Source: Caulobacter sp. (GTDB lineage Bacteria; Pseudomonadota; Alphaproteobacteria; Caulobacterales; Caulobacteraceae). Taken from it: a stretch of DNA of 64,000 bases. The position numbers and the translations under genes were made by a program. The stretch lies in contig JAHBYC010000009.1 of the NCBI GenBank assembly GCA_019636175.1, positions 1 to 64,000 of the forward strand. The letters are read 5' to 3'. Within the stretch, counting starts at the first letter, position 1. The number at the start of each line of letters is the position of its first letter. A model generated the notes under the pieces. It searched no databases. It had not been told where the DNA came from and saw nothing but the letters and a program-made list of their open reading frames with translations. Positions 7,806-17,239 of the stretch are shown here, piece after piece.

Positions 7806-8126
7806 ATGGACAGCCAGGACGCCCTCGCCCTCCGGTTCGACTTCACGGCCCCGATCATTTCCTGGCGCGGCCCCTCGCCCTTCTTCTTCGCCGCGATCCC
7901 CGACGATCTTTGCCCGGCCCTGCGCCTGGCGGCCAAGGCCGTCTCCTACGGCTGGGGCGTCATCCCGGTCGCGGCCCGGGTCGGCGGCGTCGACTTCACC
8001 ACCTCCCTGTTTCCCAGGGACGGCGGCTATCTCCTGCCGCTCAAGGACGCGGTCCGCCGACGGGCCGGCGTCACGGCGGGTGACGGGATCGCCGTCGAAA
8101 TGCGCCTTCGCCCGCCGACACGATAG
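7806..8126 (+). CDS. DUF1905 domain protein
   Basis: A 106-residue protein matching the DUF1905 pattern: an opening strand ALRFDFTAPI, the segment SPFFFAAIP, then GWGVIPVAARVGG, the TTSLFPRDGGYLLPLK core and a closing strand GIAVEMRLRP. The fold is a small beta-barrel; no biochemical function is established to my knowledge. The start at 7806 (MDSQDAL) is preferred over further upstream starts that would run through the operator region. It is divergent from the membrane protein operon and may share its control region. Confidence 0.75.
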   Translation: MDSQDALALRFDFTAPIISWRGPSPFFFAAIPDDLCPALRLAAKAVSYGWGVIPVAARVGGVDFTTSLFPRDGGYLLPLKDAVRRRAGVTAGDGIAVEMRLRPPTR

Positions 8127-8197
8127 GACTTGGGTGACGCGCCGTCCGCCTGTCTAGGATCACCCCAAGGCGTCGGAACCGCCCGCTGGAGGACCCC

Positions 8198-9112
8198 ATG
8201 ACGACTACCCCGATCCTGCACCACTACGACACCTCGCCCTTCTCGGAGAAGGTGCGCCTCCTGTTCGGCCTCAAGGGTCTGGCCTGGTCCTCGGTCGAGA
8301 TCCCGGTGATCATGCCCAAGCCCGACTATACGCCCCTGACCGGCGGCTACCGGCGCACCCCCTCGCTGCAGATCGGCGCCGATGTCTATTGCGACACCCA
8401 GGTGATCCTGGCCGAGCTGGAGGCGCGCTACCCGGATCCGCCCGCCCTGCGCGGCGGCCTCGACTGGGCGATCAACCTCTGGGCCGACCGCCTGTTCTTC
8501 CAGACCACGGTGCCGGTGATCTTCGGCGCGCTGGGCGACAATGTCCCGGCCGACTTCATCAAGGACCGCGAGGCCCTCTCCGGCCGCCCCTTCGATACCG
8601 CCGCCATGAAGTCGGTCGCCCCGGCCCTGACCAGCCAGTGGCGCGCCCAGGCCGCCTGGATCGAGGACCAGCTGGCTTTCTCTCCCTGGCTGTCGGGCGC
8701 CGCCCCGGGCCTCGCCGACATCTCAGCCTACATGAACGTCTGGTTCCTCGGCCGCAGCCTGCCGCACCTGGTCGAGCGCTTCACCCAGGGCATGACCCGC
8801 CTGCACGACTGGCAGGCCCGCGTCGCCGCCCTCGGCCACGGAACCCGCACGGAGCTCTCCGGCCCCGATGCCCTTGAGATCGCCAGGGCCGCCGATCCGG
8901 CCCCCGGCCCGGCCCACGACGCCGCCAACCCGCAAGACCTGACACTTGGCCAGGCCGTCATGGTCATGGCCGACGACTACGGCCGCGACCCCATCCGCGG
9001 AACCCTGGTCGCCGCCGCCCTCGACCGCACCGTCATCGCCCGCGAGGATTCGGCCGTGGGGACGGTGCATGTCCACTTTCCGAAGACGGGGTATCTGGTG
9101 TTTCCGAGCTAG
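8198..9112 (+). CDS. Glutathione S-transferase family protein
   Basis: A 304-residue cytoplasmic protein. Residues 1-80 form the thioredoxin-fold N-terminal domain (HHYDTSPFSEKVRLLF, with Ser/Phe near the usual glutathione-activating position, and the cis-proline turn at RRTPSLQIG, then a CDTQVI segment). The rest is the helical C-terminal domain followed by an extension of roughly 80 residues, longer than a classical 200-220-residue GST. An AGGA ribosome binding site precedes the ATG. Substrate unknown; monocistronic. Confidence 0.88.
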   Translation: MTTTPILHHYDTSPFSEKVRLLFGLKGLAWSSVEIPVIMPKPDYTPLTGGYRRTPSLQIGADVYCDTQVILAELEARYPDPPALRGGLDWAINLWADRLFFQTTVPVIFGALGDNVPADFIKDREALSGRPFDTAAMKSVAPALTSQWRAQAAWIEDQLAFSPWLSGAAPGLADISAYMNVWFLGRSLPHLVERFTQGMTRLHDWQARVAALGHGTRTELSGPDALEIARAADPAPGPAHDAANPQDLTLGQAVMVMADDYGRDPIRGTLVAAALDRTVIAREDSAVGTVHVHFPKTGYLVFPS

Positions 9113-9181
9113 GCCGGGGACAGGGTCGAAGTCCAGTAGCGACCCGTAGCAGACGTTAGGAACCTGGCGTAACTTCCGTCG

Positions 9182-9664
9182 ATGGAAAACGAAATTCCCG
9201 ATCGCGGCGGCTGGGTCACCGGGGAACTGGCCACTTACCCGCCCGTTCCCCCGTTTCCATCCTTCACACGGTTTGAACAGGGCGTGCTCGAAACCATGGC
9301 CGACGCGGCCGGAGAGAATGGTGACATCTTCCGCCAGCAACTCCGGGCCGCCCGGGTTGTCGACCGCATCAATACGGTTGTCGGCTTCTACACTCGTATC
9401 GTCATCGAACGCGGAGCCGCGCCGCTATTGGCCACGATCAACCCGCGCCTTTCGGGCTGCCAGACCGAATTGGCGGAAGCCAACTACGGTCTCGTTTTCA
9501 TCCTAAGCTACGAAGATGGATACCTGAGCCAAATCGAAGGGTGTCTGAACTCTTCGGGGAACTACGACTCCGGCGATGACACGTTGGGCGGGAGCGACCT
9601 ATCCTGGCTCACACTAAGAGCTGTTGAATTTGACGACGGAATGCGGATGGAACTGCCGACCTAG
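9182..9664 (+). CDS. Hypothetical protein, 160 residues
   Basis: I do not recognise a family. The protein is soluble and acidic, with no signal peptide or membrane segment. It has a helical N-terminal half (FEQGVLETMADAAGENG) and a strand-rich C-terminal half ending in WLTLRAVEFDDGMRMEL; two cysteines (SGCQTE and EGCLNS) are spaced about 30 residues apart. Base composition falls clearly below that of the neighbours over the last 200 bp and third codon positions are less GC-rich, which suggests recent acquisition. The start has no strong ribosome binding site, so expression is uncertain. Confidence 0.55.
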   Translation: MENEIPDRGGWVTGELATYPPVPPFPSFTRFEQGVLETMADAAGENGDIFRQQLRAARVVDRINTVVGFYTRIVIERGAAPLLATINPRLSGCQTELAEANYGLVFILSYEDGYLSQIEGCLNSSGNYDSGDDTLGGSDLSWLTLRAVEFDDGMRMELPT

Positions 9665-9749
9665 CTACGTCCGCCAGCCACCCAAAACGGGCATTGCCTC
9701 AGTGGCCGTCCGCAGGCGTGATTTTGGGACGAGACGATGAGGCTTCATC

Positions 9750-10034
9750 CTACTCCCCAACCGTCCAGTCATCCGGCGCGCCCAGCACCTCAGCGTGATC
9801 CTCAACTTCTACGTTCCCGTAGCTTGCCCAGGGTGCGCTTGCCGTGAGCACCCCAAGGTCCTCATCGGGCGCCCCAAAGCCATGCAACCGCTCCATGACT
9901 TCGCCGGGGCGCATATCAGTCGCGACGAGGTATGACGTCGAGGTCAGCGCGCCCCACGCGCCGAGCGCTTTCACGCCACTGATCAAGGCTGGCAAACGCG
10001 ACGAACTGACGTTGAATGTGATGATGAGCGCCAT
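9750..10034 (-). CDS. SinR-family protein (Cas2/VapD-like ferredoxin fold)
   Basis: A 94-residue protein. The opening strand ALIITFNV, the helix PALISGVKALGAW, the strand SYLVATD, the helix PGEVMERLHGF and the strand LGVLTAS follow the beta-alpha-beta order and wording of the small SinR-like proteins, which share the Cas2/VapD ferredoxin-like fold. The catalytic aspartate of nuclease Cas2/VapD proteins is not evident in the first strand. There is no CRISPR array or other cas gene anywhere in the window, so this is a stand-alone member of unknown role. It sits in the same lower-GC patch as the neighbouring unknown gene. Family call is by eye and tentative. Confidence 0.6.
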   Translation of the reverse strand: MALIITFNVSSSRLPALISGVKALGAWGALTSTSYLVATDMRPGEVMERLHGFGAPDEDLGVLTASAPWASYGNVEVEDHAEVLGAPDDWTVGE

Positions 10035-10409
10035 GACCGTTCCTCTCGGCGAAGGACGAACAGGTTAGCAATGCCTCGTCCGCACTCCACCCTTCGCCGC
10101 ATTCGAGCACGTCTGCCTTTCGAGGCCCGACATCCCGGTCCCCGCGCCAGCCGGCTCGCCCGGCCGAGCATGTCTAGACATATTGGTCGCCGCCCGGCCG
10201 GTCCCGACACCGCGCTCGTCGGGCCGTAGGTCGGTCCGGTCAGATCCGGACCTACATTTGACGGCAGCCGACCTACGCGGCGCCTACGCCAGAACCCACA
10301 TCAGCTGCCGCCTCACCTACATGAAAGGCACGCAAAATCAGCGCCTTGGGAGAATTCCGGCGTCATTCGCCAAGCGGCCGGGTTATAATGCAGGTCGCTT
10401 CGCTAACCC
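10035..10409. other. Gene-free stretch of 375 bp
   Basis: No gene that I can support. It includes an inverted repeat GTAGGTC..TCCGG / TCCGGACCTAC around 10229-10257, which could form a hairpin. The open frame on the plus strand has no similarity and runs antisense into the end of the acyl-CoA synthetase gene. Confidence 0.5.
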
Positions 10410-12206
10410 CTACAGCTTGAATTCCCCCGCCAGCACCTTGGCGTAGGAGGCCTTGGTCAGTTTGACGTAGGTCTTGCGGACCGGGTTCTTGAAATAGATC
10501 GGGTCCCTGGTCTTGCCGGGATCGAAACCGTCCTCGACCAGATCGACCTTGCGATACTTGAAGGTGCCGGTGGTCTCGATCTGCCTCTGCAGGCGAATGA
10601 AGATCGGCTGGGCGTAGGCCGGCATGTCGGCCTCGACCTTCTCATGGAGGGTCTTGATATCGAAGTCGTCGTCGACCGTCAGGGCCGCCATCCCGGCGCG
10701 GCCGTCCTGGCCCGGCACCGCGACGCCGTAGACATTGGCTTCCAGCACGCCCGGCAGCTGGGCCAGCCGCTCGGCCACCTCGCTGGTGGCGACGTTCTCG
10801 CCCTTCCAGCGGAAGGTGTCGCCGATGCGGTCGACGAAATAGATGTAGCCGTCCTCGTCCCGCCGCATCAGGTCGCCGGTGCGGAACCAGGCGTCGCCCG
10901 GTTCGAAGACGTCATGCAGGATCTTCTTCTCGGTCGCGACCTTGTCGGCATAGCCGGTGAAGTTGGTGCGGGCGTCACTGGTGTCGATCTTGCCGATGCA
11001 TTCGCCGACCTGACCCACACCGCATTCGATGCACAGGCCGTTGGGACCGCGGATCGGCTGCTCGGTCTCCAGATCGAACTGCACGATCCGGGCGTTGACC
11101 CGCTTGCGCAGATATTTCGGAATCCGCCCGATGGCCCCGACCTTGCCGTCGAAGTTGAACATCGAGACGTTGCCTTCGGTGGCGCCGTAGAACTCCAGCA
11201 CCTCGGGAATCTGGAAACGCGCCTGCAGCTCGCTCCAGACATCGCCCCTCAGGCCGTTGCCGAAGGCCATGCGCAGCTTGTGGGACCGCTCCTGCGGATC
11301 CTCCGGCGCATTGACCAGATAGCGGCAGAGCTCGCCGATATAGACGAACATGGTGCAGTTCTCGGCCGCGACGTCCGACCAGAAATGCGTCGTCGAGAAC
11401 TTGCGGCGCAGCACGATGGACCCGCCGGTCAGCAGGCCGGCGCCCATGGCGCACAGACCGCCGGTGGCGTGATACAGCGGCAGGACCTGGTAGATGCGGT
11501 CGGTCTTGAGGGCCCCGGTCGCGCCGGCGAAGCCGCGCATATAGAGCTGGGCCCGCATGTGGTTGATGCGGGCGGCCTTGGGCAGGCCGGTGGTGCCGCT
11601 GGTGTAGATGTAGAGGGCGGTGTCCTTGGCGCGGATATCGCCGCGCGCGGTCAGCCGGTCGGGACGCAGCTGGCTGCAGCTCTTCAGCGCCGTCGTCAGG
11701 TCGCGGCGATCGCCGCTGACCGGGCCAAGCGTCCACTGGTTCATGTGCCGGGTGAACTGCCCGCGCGCCGCCTCGAAGGCGGGGCTGGTCTCGGCGTCGA
11801 CGATGCAATGCAGCGAGCCGGAGATGTTCAGGCAATGGGCCAGGGCGGCGCCAGTCAGGTTGTTGTTGATCAGGGCCGTGGCGATGCCGACCTTGGTCAG
11901 GCCGTACCAGATCGGCAGGTATTCCATGCGGTTGGGCAGGAACAGGGCGACGGTCTCGCCCCGGGTGATCCCCTGCCCCTTGGCCCAGTGGGCGTAGCGG
12001 TTGGCGATCTGGTCCATCTCCCGGTAGGTGATGGTCCGCCCCTCGAAGGTGATGGCCGGGCGATCGCCATGCTCGTCCACCGCCTTTTCGAGATCATCGC
12101 AGATCAGGTTGGCGGAGTCGGGCGCGATGGGCTTGACCCATTTCAGCGTGCGGCGAAGTCCCTGGATGAACTTCCACTCTCGCGCCAACCGCGCCTGCAG
12201 CTTCAT
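10410..12206 (-). CDS. Long-chain acyl-CoA synthetase (FATP/FadD6-like)
   Basis: A 598-residue AMP-binding enzyme that activates long- or very-long-chain fatty acids to acyl-CoA. Visible motifs are the phosphate-binding loop IYTSGTTGLPKAA near residue 210, the EFYGATEGN adenine-binding segment, the WFRTGDLMRRDEDGYIYFVDR hinge region, and the C-terminal lysine segment GTFKYRK. Wording such as LPLYHATGG and ALINNNL is typical of the FATP/VLACS branch (annotated long-chain-acyl-CoA synthetase), not of FadD itself. Monocistronic; no fatty acid operator recognised. Confidence 0.9.
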   Translation of the reverse strand: MKLQARLAREWKFIQGLRRTLKWVKPIAPDSANLICDDLEKAVDEHGDRPAITFEGRTITYREMDQIANRYAHWAKGQGITRGETVALFLPNRMEYLPIWYGLTKVGIATALINNNLTGAALAHCLNISGSLHCIVDAETSPAFEAARGQFTRHMNQWTLGPVSGDRRDLTTALKSCSQLRPDRLTARGDIRAKDTALYIYTSGTTGLPKAARINHMRAQLYMRGFAGATGALKTDRIYQVLPLYHATGGLCAMGAGLLTGGSIVLRRKFSTTHFWSDVAAENCTMFVYIGELCRYLVNAPEDPQERSHKLRMAFGNGLRGDVWSELQARFQIPEVLEFYGATEGNVSMFNFDGKVGAIGRIPKYLRKRVNARIVQFDLETEQPIRGPNGLCIECGVGQVGECIGKIDTSDARTNFTGYADKVATEKKILHDVFEPGDAWFRTGDLMRRDEDGYIYFVDRIGDTFRWKGENVATSEVAERLAQLPGVLEANVYGVAVPGQDGRAGMAALTVDDDFDIKTLHEKVEADMPAYAQPIFIRLQRQIETTGTFKYRKVDLVEDGFDPGKTRDPIYFKNPVRKTYVKLTKASYAKVLAGEFKL

Positions 12207-12580
12207 GGACCGGCCCCTCCGCTTCGCTACCCGAGCAATGCCCGCCCGGTTCGGCGCGGGTCAAGACGAGCTTGGCCCAAAGGCCTTGAGGGGGCGTGAA
12301 CGTGGCGCCAAGTCCTCACCTGACAGGCGAGTTTTGGGCGCTTCCGGGGGAAATTCGTGGCGAAAGCGGGGCAAGAAACCGGCTCAATAAAGATTGCCGA
12401 TACTTGGCCGACCGGCGGGCAGATTAAATCACGCTTCAGCGTTCACGCCTCTCTTCCTTGAATTTCATGGAGATTTTCACCGGTTCCGGCGATTTATACG
12501 CCCGTTCGGACAAAATATGCCGGAACCCTTCTCGAATGCTGCCGTTTGGCTCTGGCTCGATAAGCAAAGAGGAGGCTGTT
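12207..12580. other. Gene-free divergent region of 374 bp
   Basis: It lies between the acyl-CoA synthetase gene and the plus-strand gene at 12581. A 9-bp inverted repeat (GGTTCCGGC at 12482-12490, GCCGGAACC at 12519-12527) with a 28-nt AT-richer loop lies 55-100 bp before the latter gene and may be leader structure. No RNA gene is recognised. Confidence 0.45.
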
Positions 12581-13339
12581 ATGGCCATCTACCGTGAAAC
12601 TGCCCGCGAACTGTTTGGCGGACCGGCTCCCCTGGCCGATCGCCCGGTTTCGGCCCGCACCCGCACCGCCCCGGCCGCCAAAGCGCCGGTGAACCGTCCT
12701 GTGACCCCCAAGGCCGAGACCGCGCGTCCCGCCGCCGCGGCCAGCGAGCCGGCCTTCGCGCCCCGCGCCGCCAGCGAGACCGGCGTGCGCAAGTCCGGCG
12801 GCATGACCAAACCCCTGCTGTTTGCCGCCGCCGCCGGCGTGATCGCCCTGGGCGCCGGCGCCGTCCTGCTGATGAACGGCTCCAACAGCTCGCCGGCCTC
12901 CGGCGACAGCCTGATGACCACCACCACGGCGACCGCCCCGGCGGTTCCCGCCCCGACGGAGGCGACCCCCGCGCCGGTCGAAACCACCGCCAGCGAACCG
13001 GCTCCGGCGATCCAGGAAGCGGCCCCGGCTCCGACGGCGGCCAAACCCGCTCCGGCCAAGCCGGCCCCGGTCAGTCGCGCGGCTCGAACCGCCACGCCGA
13101 CCGTCGCGCCCCCCGTGACGCCGGAAGCGGCGCTCCCCGACGCGCCGGTGCCCTACACCTCGACCACGCCGTCGACGGACGCGCCGCCCGCGCCGTCTCT
13201 GGGCGCGCTGCAGGAGGTGATCGTGGCGCCGTCCAATACGACCCCGGCTCCGGTTCCCCCGCCGCCGATCGTCGCGCCGGAACCGACCCCGACGCCGACC
13301 ATCACCCCGGCGCCCACGCCGACCACGACGCCGCAATAG
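12581..13339 (+). CDS. Membrane-anchored Ala/Pro/Thr-rich protein
   Basis: A 252-residue protein with a low-complexity cytoplasmic N-terminal region (about 75 residues), one transmembrane helix (LLFAAAAGVIALGAGAVLLM, near residues 84-103) and a long Pro/Ala/Thr-rich periplasmic tail that ends in repeated PTPTITPAP-like units. No globular domain is visible. The tail resembles linkers that cross the peptidoglycan or periplasm. The start at 12581 has an excellent AGAGGAGG ribosome binding site. A strong intrinsic terminator follows. Function unknown. Confidence 0.75.
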   Translation: MAIYRETARELFGGPAPLADRPVSARTRTAPAAKAPVNRPVTPKAETARPAAAASEPAFAPRAASETGVRKSGGMTKPLLFAAAAGVIALGAGAVLLMNGSNSSPASGDSLMTTTTATAPAVPAPTEATPAPVETTASEPAPAIQEAAPAPTAAKPAPAKPAPVSRAARTATPTVAPPVTPEAALPDAPVPYTSTTPSTDAPPAPSLGALQEVIVAPSNTTPAPVPPPPIVAPEPTPTPTITPAPTPTTTPQ

Positions 13340-13377
13340 TCAGGTCGTCGGCAATCTGATCCCTCGCCGAAACGACT

Positions 13378-13408
13378 GGGGCGGCTCCTGATGGAGCCGC
13401 CCCTTTTT
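13378..13408 (+). terminator. Intrinsic terminator
   Basis: An 11-bp perfect stem, GGGGCGGCTCC / GGAGCCGCCCC, with a TGAT loop and a following run of five T. It closes the transcript of the membrane-anchored protein and separates it from the convergent argF. Confidence 0.88.
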
Positions 13409-13432
13409 CGCCTTCGACAATCGCCGGGCCGC

Positions 13433-14368
13433 TCAGCCGATGGCGCCGAAACACCAGGCCAGGATCGACTTCTGGGCATGGATGCGGTTTTCCGCCTCGT
13501 CCCAGACCACCGAACGGGGACCATCCATCACCGCATCGGTCACTTCCTCGCCGCGGTGCGCGGGCAGGCAGTGCATGAAGATGGCGTCCTTGTCGGCGCG
13601 GTCCATCAGGGCCTCGTCGACCTGATAGGGCTCCAGCGCATCGAGACGCGCCTCGCCGTCGGTGTCGCCCATCGAGACCCAGGTGTCGGCGATGACGCAG
13701 TGGGCGCCGCGCACCGCCTCGGCCGGATCCTCGGTCATCTCCACCCTGCCCTGCTGCTCGGCGGCGCGGGCCAGGTCCATCAGGTCGGGGTGATAGGCCG
13801 TCGGGCAGGCGATGTTGAGCTTGAACCCGAACTTCGACGCCGCCTGGATGAAGGTGGCGCAGACATTGTTGCCGTCGCCGACCCAGGCCAGGGTCTTGCC
13901 CGCCACCGGCCCAAGCCGTTCCTCGAAGGTTAGCAGATCGGCGAGGATCTGGCAGGGGTGGCTCTTGTCCGTCAGGCCGTTGATCACCGGCACCGAGCTG
14001 TTCTGGGCGAACCGCTGGACGTCCTCGTGGCGATTGGCGCGGATCATCACCGCGTCGACCATCCGCGACAGCACCTTGGCGGTATCGTCGATCGGCTCGC
14101 CCCGACCCAGCTGCATGTCGGCGGCGTTGGAGATCAGCGTCGCCCCGCCCAGCTGGACCATGGCCGCGTCGAAGGAGAACCGCGTCCGGGTCGAATGCTT
14201 TTCGAAGATCATCGCCAGGCGTCGCCCCTTGGCCGGGGCGTCATGGTCGACCATGCCGGTGGTCCATCCGCGCCGCGAGGCCTTGCGGGTATGGGCGTCG
14301 TCCAGAATGGTCCGCAGCGCCGAGGAGTCCAGCTTCCAGAGATCGATGAAGTGTCTGGGCTGGCTCAT
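13433..14368 (-). CDS. argF: Ornithine carbamoyltransferase
   Basis: Makes citrulline from ornithine and carbamoyl phosphate in arginine synthesis; cytoplasmic trimer. At 311 residues it is of normal length. It shows the carbamoyl-phosphate site STRTRFSF near residue 60, [10 protein letters not shown] (HPxQ), the SMGD loop and the ornithine-site [11 protein letters not shown]. Its start overlaps the argD stop by four bases (ATGA), so it is translationally coupled as the second gene of an argD-argF operon. Confidence 0.97.
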   Translation of the reverse strand: MSQPRHFIDLWKLDSSALRTILDDAHTRKASRRGWTTGMVDHDAPAKGRRLAMIFEKHSTRTRFSFDAAMVQLGGATLISNAADMQLGRGEPIDDTAKVLSRMVDAVMIRANRHEDVQRFAQNSSVPVINGLTDKSHPCQILADLLTFEERLGPVAGKTLAWVGDGNNVCATFIQAASKFGFKLNIACPTAYHPDLMDLARAAEQQGRVEMTEDPAEAVRGAHCVIADTWVSMGDTDGEARLDALEPYQVDEALMDRADKDAIFMHCLPAHRGEEVTDAVMDGPRSVVWDEAENRIHAQKSILAWCFGAIG

Positions 14369-15582
14369 GCGGCGGCCTTGGCCCGCGCGACTTCGCAGGT
14401 CTTCTCGAGCAGGTCGATCGCCTTGCGGGCCTCGTCCTGGGTGATCAGAAGGGAGGGCAGCATCCGCACCAGATTGTCGCCGCCGCCGGCGACCAGCAGG
14501 CCCTGGTCACGGGCCAGGCCCATGAACTCGCGGTTGTTCGGAACCAGCTTGAGACCGATCAGCAGGCCCTTGCCGCGGATCTCGGTGATCACGTCCGGGA
14601 AGCGGTCCTTCAGGCCCGACAGCTGCTGGACGAAGTAGCCGGCGACGTCGCGGACATGCTGCAGGGTCTCGGGCTTGGCGATCTCGTTGAACGCCGCCAG
14701 CCCGACCGCCATCGCCAGCGGATTGCCGCCGAAGGTGGAGCCGTGGACGCCGACGGTCATGCCCTTGGCCGCCTCGGCCGAAGCCAGGCAGGCGCCGACC
14801 GGGAAGCCGCCGCCCAGCGCCTTTGCCACGCACATGATGTCCGGCGCGGCGTCCTCGGCCCACTCATGGGCGAACAGCTTGCCGGTCCGGCCCATGCCGC
14901 ACTGGACCTCGTCGAAGATCACCAGCACGCCATGCTCGCGGGTCAGCTGGCGCAGGCCGGTCAGGCAGTGTTCGGGCATCGGCCGCGCGCCGCCCTCGCC
15001 CTGCACCGGCTCGACGATGATCGCCGCCGTGGTCGGATTGGCGATCGCCGCCTTGAGGGCGTCGTGGTCGCCCCATTTCAACTGCTCGTAGTTGGGCAGG
15101 CGCGGGCCGAAGCCCTCGACGTAGCCCGGATTGCCGGCCGCGTTGATGGCGGCGTAGGAGCGGCCGTGGAAGCTGCCGTCGAAGCCGTAGATGACCACGC
15201 GCTCGGGGTTGCCGTTGGCGGTGTGGTACTTGCGCGCCGTCTTCAGGGCGCACTCGATGGCCTCGGTGCCGCTGTTGGTGAAGAACACCGCGTCGGCGAA
15301 GGTCATCTCGCACAGCCGGCCGGCCAGCTCTTCCTGACCCGGAATGCGGAAGATGTTGGAGACGTGCCAGAGCTTATCGGCCTGGGCCTTGAGGGCCTCG
15401 ACCAGGATCGGATTGCAGTGACCGAGGCCATTGGTGGCGATGCCCGCCACGCAGTCGAGATACTCGCGGCCGTCCTCATCCCAAAGTCGCACGCCCTCGC
15501 CTCGCGCGACGGCCAGCGGGGCGCGGTTGTAGACGCCCATGATGTGGTCGTTGACGGGCTTGGCGGACGGTTGAGTGGACAA
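14365..15582 (-). CDS. argD: Acetylornithine / succinyldiaminopimelate aminotransferase
   Basis: A 405-residue class III PLP aminotransferase that converts N-acetylglutamate semialdehyde to N-acetylornithine (and often serves lysine synthesis too). It shows the substrate and cofactor segments [28 protein letters not shown] and the PLP-lysine segment [14 protein letters not shown]. First gene of the argD-argF pair. A GC-rich hairpin (15606-15627) lies just upstream and more probably ends the preceding gene. Confidence 0.96.
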   Translation of the reverse strand: MSTQPSAKPVNDHIMGVYNRAPLAVARGEGVRLWDEDGREYLDCVAGIATNGLGHCNPILVEALKAQADKLWHVSNIFRIPGQEELAGRLCEMTFADAVFFTNSGTEAIECALKTARKYHTANGNPERVVIYGFDGSFHGRSYAAINAAGNPGYVEGFGPRLPNYEQLKWGDHDALKAAIANPTTAAIIVEPVQGEGGARPMPEHCLTGLRQLTREHGVLVIFDEVQCGMGRTGKLFAHEWAEDAAPDIMCVAKALGGGFPVGACLASAEAAKGMTVGVHGSTFGGNPLAMAVGLAAFNEIAKPETLQHVRDVAGYFVQQLSGLKDRFPDVITEIRGKGLLIGLKLVPNNREFMGLARDQGLLVAGGGDNLVRMLPSLLITQDEARKAIDLLEKTCEVARAKAAA

Positions 15583-15605
15583 GGCTGCCTCCCAAAAGGT
15601 GAAGG

Positions 15606-15627
15606 CCCCGCGCCGTGTGGCGCGGGG
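15606..15627 (-). terminator. Possible terminator after the VOC-like gene
   Basis: A perfect 9-bp stem, CCCCGCGCC / GGCGCGGGG, with a 4-nt loop. On the minus strand it is followed by CCTTCACCTTTT, a weak T-tract. It lies between the VOC-like gene stop (15670) and the argD start (15582). Confidence 0.45.
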
Positions 15628-15669
15628 ACCGTAGAAGGCTTGGCGTTGTCGCGGCGGAACGCCGCGATG

Positions 15670-16188
15670 TCAATGAGTCAGGGCCGGTTCGGCAAAGGCC
15701 GCGGCCACGGACTCCGGGGTGTAGAAGGACAGGTAGCGCCGGGTTCCTTCAGGCGGCAGCACCTCGATCATGATCCGGTTGTCGACCCACAGTTCGACAA
15801 GGTCAAAGAAAGGCCCACGCTGGGCATGGATGGCTCGCCAGCCTTGGGACTGGCCGAGGGCGATGATCTCCTCGATCGACAGGGCGCTGGTCAGGGCGAC
15901 ATGGAAGCCGCTGGCCGCCTGCGGCGCGCCGTCTTGGCGGATCTGGCTTTCCCAGGGCTCGTCGCCGGGGTGGCGGGACACGAAATCGGGGTCAAACGCC
16001 CCGACGCCGGGATGGTGGGCGCTGGTCTCGGGAATGACCTCGACCCCGGTTCCGGAACCGTCGCGCGCGACGACGATCCAGCCGCCGTCGACAATGGGGA
16101 AGGGCATGGCGACGCCGTCGATGATCCGAGCGAAGACGTCGGCGACGGCGCGCGGGTTCGCGGCCGGCATGGCGAAGTGGGCGATCAT
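15670..16188 (-). CDS. Glyoxalase/VOC-like domain protein
   Basis: A 172-residue cytoplasmic protein. The opening MIAHFAMPAANPRAVADVFARI, a strand GGWIVVARDG, and a second module beginning GFHVALTSALSIEEIIALGQ with WVDNRIMIEVLP follow the paired beta-alpha-beta-beta-beta layout of the vicinal oxygen chelate fold, though metal ligands are not all clear. The start at 16188 is chosen because an AGGA lies nine bases upstream; the in-frame ATG at 16206 is possible. It is upstream of argD on the same strand but probably separated by a hairpin. Function unknown. Confidence 0.65.
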   Translation of the reverse strand: MIAHFAMPAANPRAVADVFARIIDGVAMPFPIVDGGWIVVARDGSGTGVEVIPETSAHHPGVGAFDPDFVSRHPGDEPWESQIRQDGAPQAASGFHVALTSALSIEEIIALGQSQGWRAIHAQRGPFFDLVELWVDNRIMIEVLPPEGTRRYLSFYTPESVAAAFAEPALTH

Positions 16189-16362
16189 AGGAAGAGAAGT
16201 CCTCATTTTTGCTTTTGGCGACGGCGCCGCACGCGGGCCGTCGCAGGTTGGTTCACACAAAAACAGTTGGTCGAAATCAGCCCTGGGTCGTTGCCCGGAG
16301 CCGACAAGCGCCTGACTAGCATTCGCCGCCAGGGACTCCAGTTAATTCGGAGTCACGTTCGA

Positions 16363-17229
16363 CTAACGCCGATTGGCGTCGGCGGCGCGGACCAGTTCAA
16401 CCGCCAGCCGCCCCGCCCTGTCGACCGTGTCCGGATCGACGGCCGCCATGGTGTCATCGGGCGTATGGATCAGGCCCAGAATCCTGGGGTGAAAATCGTC
16501 CGGCAGGCCGGAGGTCTGGCCGGCGTTGAACATCAGCCAAAGCTGGTGCGCCTCCCGCGCCGGCAGGTAGCTGAACGAGGTCTCGGGGACGCCGATCTTG
16601 CGGAAGGCCAGGTTGTCGCTGGGCGGATAGGCGCCGAAGGCCAGACAGTCCTCGCTCGCCGCCAGGCAAGCCCGGCGAATGGCCTTCGCCAGGGCGGGAT
16701 CGGTGGGATCGGCGAAGAAGGGCGTGTCGCCATAGCCGTTGACGTCGAAATTGATCACCGCCGCCACCCGGCCGGCGTCCGGTCCGGCGGCATAGGCCTT
16801 GGCCCCCAGGAGCCCCAGCTCCTCCTGGTCGAACAGGATGATCCGCAGCCGGTGATGCAGCTTCGCGCCCTTCAACACCCGGGCGGCCTGAATGACCGCG
16901 ACCACCGAGGCGGCGTTGTCGACCACCGCGTCGGCCAGGGCGCCGTCCTTCATCACCTTGGCGTCCCAATGGGCGGTCAGCAGGATGTCGCGCTCGCCCT
17001 TGCCGATGGTGATCACGACATTGCGGCCCTGGCGCGATTTGCCGGCCTCCGAGCCCGGGAAGGTCTGGATCTCATAGGCCAGCCCCTCCCGCTTGAGCAG
17101 GGCTTCCAGCGCCGCCAGACGACCGTCCTGCGTCGGCTGGACGAAGCTGGCGACGTCTTCCCGCGTCCCGGCCATGGCCGGCGCGGCGAGCAGGCAGGCG
17201 GCCAGCAGGCCGGTCAGCAGGGCGCGCAT
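16363..17229 (-). CDS. Exported M28 family zinc aminopeptidase
   Basis: A 288-residue protein with an N-terminal signal peptide (MRALLTGLLAACLLAAPAMA). The co-catalytic di-zinc centre of the M28 family is visible: HWDAKV (first His), VVDNAASVV (bridging Asp), FDQEELGLLGA (catalytic Glu pair) and INFDVNGYGD (Asp), with a C-terminal RILGLIHTPDD His. It should release N-terminal residues from peptides in the periplasm or medium. The stop codon of the permease gene lies 11 bp upstream on the same strand, so the two may be cotranscribed. Confidence 0.9.
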   Translation of the reverse strand: MRALLTGLLAACLLAAPAMAGTREDVASFVQPTQDGRLAALEALLKREGLAYEIQTFPGSEAGKSRQGRNVVITIGKGERDILLTAHWDAKVMKDGALADAVVDNAASVVAVIQAARVLKGAKLHHRLRIILFDQEELGLLGAKAYAAGPDAGRVAAVINFDVNGYGDTPFFADPTDPALAKAIRRACLAASEDCLAFGAYPPSDNLAFRKIGVPETSFSYLPAREAHQLWLMFNAGQTSGLPDDFHPRILGLIHTPDDTMAAVDPDTVDRAGRLAVELVRAADANRR

Positions 17230-17239
17230 GCCGGTCCTG

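Noticed and set aside
10183..10446. 87-codon plus-strand frame before the acyl-CoA synthetase gene end
   Set aside because: No ribosome binding site, no similarity, and it overlaps the end of the minus-strand gene.
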